Positions 62,901 through 64,000 of a DNA stretch of 64,000 nt are shown in pieces. Location of the stretch: contig OX345644.1 in assembly GCA_947044365.1 (NCBI GenBank), positions 6,524,077-6,588,076 on the forward strand, given 5' to 3'. The stretch's first letter is position 1. Each line of letters starts with the position of its first letter. The position numbers and the translations under genes are program-made. Under the pieces are notes generated by a model that was not told the origin of the DNA, did no database searches, and saw only the letters and a list, made by a program, of their open reading frames with translations. The stretch is from Petrosia ficiformis. Its lineage: Eukaryota; Porifera; Demospongiae; Haplosclerida; Petrosiidae.

Positions 62901-63550
62901 TTGTTAACTACAACATCACTAATACACATGTAGGACTTGTAAATTATTACTTTATATGTGCAATTTTTTTCTACTCTCGTATGTTACTTTAGGAACAATC
63001 TAATTGTGTTCAGATGCACATGCTATCGGTTCAAATGGAACCCATTCTTCATCAAAATTGTCCTCACAACTGTCAGGACCTGTTGTCATGGTTACCACCA
63101 AGTATTTGTCTACGAATACTCTCTTTTCTAGATCCTGGTATGAGTTTATGAAACACATACATGTACATCAGTGTTTTTGATAAGCTTATATGGCGCTCCA
63201 TTGGCCCAAAGAGCTTCTTATTTGGCACTACATGCACAGTTCTCTCTTTGGGCCAGATGGTGCAGTTAATTATGATTATATTGTCACTAACTCTTTGTTA
63301 ATTGGCTCAAGATGTATTCTCAATGCTGTGCACTCTAACCATTGTTGAGCCAATATGGCCCAAGCTTTAAAATGTATCAAAAACACATACATACATGTAT
63401 TATCTATTAGTAGCATTTTTCTTCTTGTCTCTTATCCTTACCTATCTCTGCCTGTTCCTCTTCATCAGTGAGTCTCTGTCGATCCAGTCAAGTTAGTCAT
63501 AGTTGGTATGTACTAGCTAATGATTCCACATTATGGAAGGGTTTATGTCT
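59981..63550 (+). CDS. F-box protein, FBXO16-like in its F-box region (3' end outside the window)
   Basis: Exons seen: 59981-61666, 62460-62525, 62993-63137 and 63469-63550, with splicing continuing past the edge. Exon 1 (562 aa from the first ATG, MAHIESGLDDF) is low-complexity and rich in Ser, basic patches (KNKVAWFSRKSK) and SHDKSHD repeats; it shows no domain. Exon 2 gives LITQWFNDCNDQQRNSMLL, the short helix that precedes the F-box in FBXO16-type and some FBXW proteins. Exons 3-4 give the F-box: LLSWLPPSICLRILSFLDPV, SLCRSSQVSHSWYVLANDST and LWKGLCL. It is probably a substrate receptor of an SCF (Skp1-Cul1) ubiquitin ligase. The C-terminal substrate domain is not in the window, so the subfamily is open. 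Confidence 0.78.
62030..62370. repeat. ATCGATAT-rich inverted repeat element
   Basis: Left part GTGCAATACGTATCGATATA, right part GCGATATGCAATACTATTAT plus TTAGTTGTATCGCAC, with TATCGTGATA words in both orientations between. Possibly a degraded MITE. Located in F-box gene intron 61667-62459. Confidence 0.5.
62564..62720. mobile_element. Non-autonomous TIR element (157 bp) with 5-bp target-site duplication
   Basis: CAGTGTTCTCCCTAG at 62565-62579 is the exact complement of CTAGGGAGAACACTG at 62706-62720. ATAGT flanks it at 62559-62563 and 62721-62725, with one extra C at 62564 as in the element at 15685. It is GC-rich inside (GGGGGCCCCC) unlike its surroundings. Located in F-box gene intron 62526-62992. 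Confidence 0.82.
62745..62930. repeat. Dispersed TTAGTT repeat, copy 3
   Basis: Shares ATATTAGGCTTACTAAAATG and AGTAGACTTGTAATGTAG with 42035-42260. Ends near CCTTACTAAAAGGGGTTTAG, also similar to 4495-4640. Confidence 0.65.
63171..63386. mobile_element. TIR element with GTGTTTTTGATA ends
   Basis: GTGTTTTTGATA (63171-63182) and TATCAAAAACAC (63375-63386) are exact complements. AAGCTT lies just inside both ends, and GGCCCAA/TTGGGCC words are paired further in. No ORF and no clear target duplication. Located in F-box gene intron 63138-63468. Confidence 0.7.
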
Positions 63551-63599
63551 GTAAGTTCATATCTTATATATTAATTTTATATACTGTAATAAGCAATAG

Positions 63600-64000
63600 A
63601 TCACATTGCTACATCATAATCATACCCATTTTCATGTGATATTCATTACTGAATTGTGTAATTATGGGTATGAGTTTAACAGCAGACCACACCCAGTTTC
63701 GTGTGATATTACATTACTGATTTATGTAATTATGGGTATGAGTCTAACAGCAGACCACACCCAATTTCGTGTGATATTACATTACTGATTTATGTAATTA
63801 TGGGTATGAGTCTAACAGCGGACCACACCCAGTTTTGTGTGATATTACACTACTAAATTGTGTAATTATGGGTATGAGTCTAACGCAGACCACACCAAGT
63901 TTTGTGTGATATTACATTACCGATTTATGTAATTATGGGTATGAGTCTAACAGCAGACCACACCCAGTTTCGTGTGATATTACATTACTGATTTATGTAA
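63600..64000. repeat. 68-bp minisatellite, five or more units, running off the edge
   Basis: GGGTATGAG recurs at about 63666, 63734, 63802, 63870 and 63937 (period 68, one of 67). The unit includes ACAGCAGACCACACCCAGTT and TCGTGTGATATTACATTACT. Located in the F-box gene intron after exon 63469-63550. Confidence 0.93.

Overview
The window reads as an AT-rich animal nuclear genome, most likely a demosponge. The genes are compact and intron-rich (many introns 50-300 bp, with clean GT-AG boundaries). The set is animal-type: IP3 receptor, BTB-Kelch, capping protein alpha, Tudor/piRNA-type protein, death-domain proteins, Rap1 and N-acetylglucosamine kinase. Introns and spacers are packed with microsatellites (GGAT, ATGT, palindromic ACATGT) and small repeats. 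The sponge assignment is inference; no rRNA or mitochondrial marker is present.

Layout: (1) 152-7441, plus strand, the 3' half of a divergent IP3 receptor-like channel. (2) From 8055 to 55840 every gene is on the minus strand: an intronless DUF4470 + double-MYND protein (8055-11483); F-actin capping protein alpha (11815-16498); a KLHL18-like BTB-BACK-Kelch protein (16694-20901); three tandem paralogues with two death domains and an unrecognised C-terminal domain (21433-23275, 25274-27155, 28299-30054); a 2020-residue Tudor/CCCH protein of RNF17/TDRD type (31398-43889); a free-standing ketosynthase with two acyl-carrier domains (44160-46651); two tandem N-acetylglucosamine kinase copies, the distal one broken (47013-48889) and the other intact (48999-53047); and Rap1 (53478-55840). 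(3) A 4.1-kb, almost pure microsatellite spacer separates Rap1 from a divergently transcribed F-box protein (59981 to beyond the right edge).

The gene models were joined by hand from reading frame and splice sites. Total lengths are multiples of three and match family lengths: CAPZA 284 aa, KLHL18-like 571 aa, Rap1 184 aa, NAGK 343 aa.

Most interesting points: the KS-ACP-ACP protein, an animal-encoded (intron-containing) partial polyketide synthase with intact KS catalytic residues but no AT, reductive or release domain; the tandem death-domain cluster, in which each paralogue has a kappaB-type site 5' of its start codon; an IP3 receptor whose selectivity-filter glycines are missing; one ~170-184-bp satellite family expanded inside introns of three different genes; and two non-autonomous TIR elements with clear 5-bp target-site duplications.
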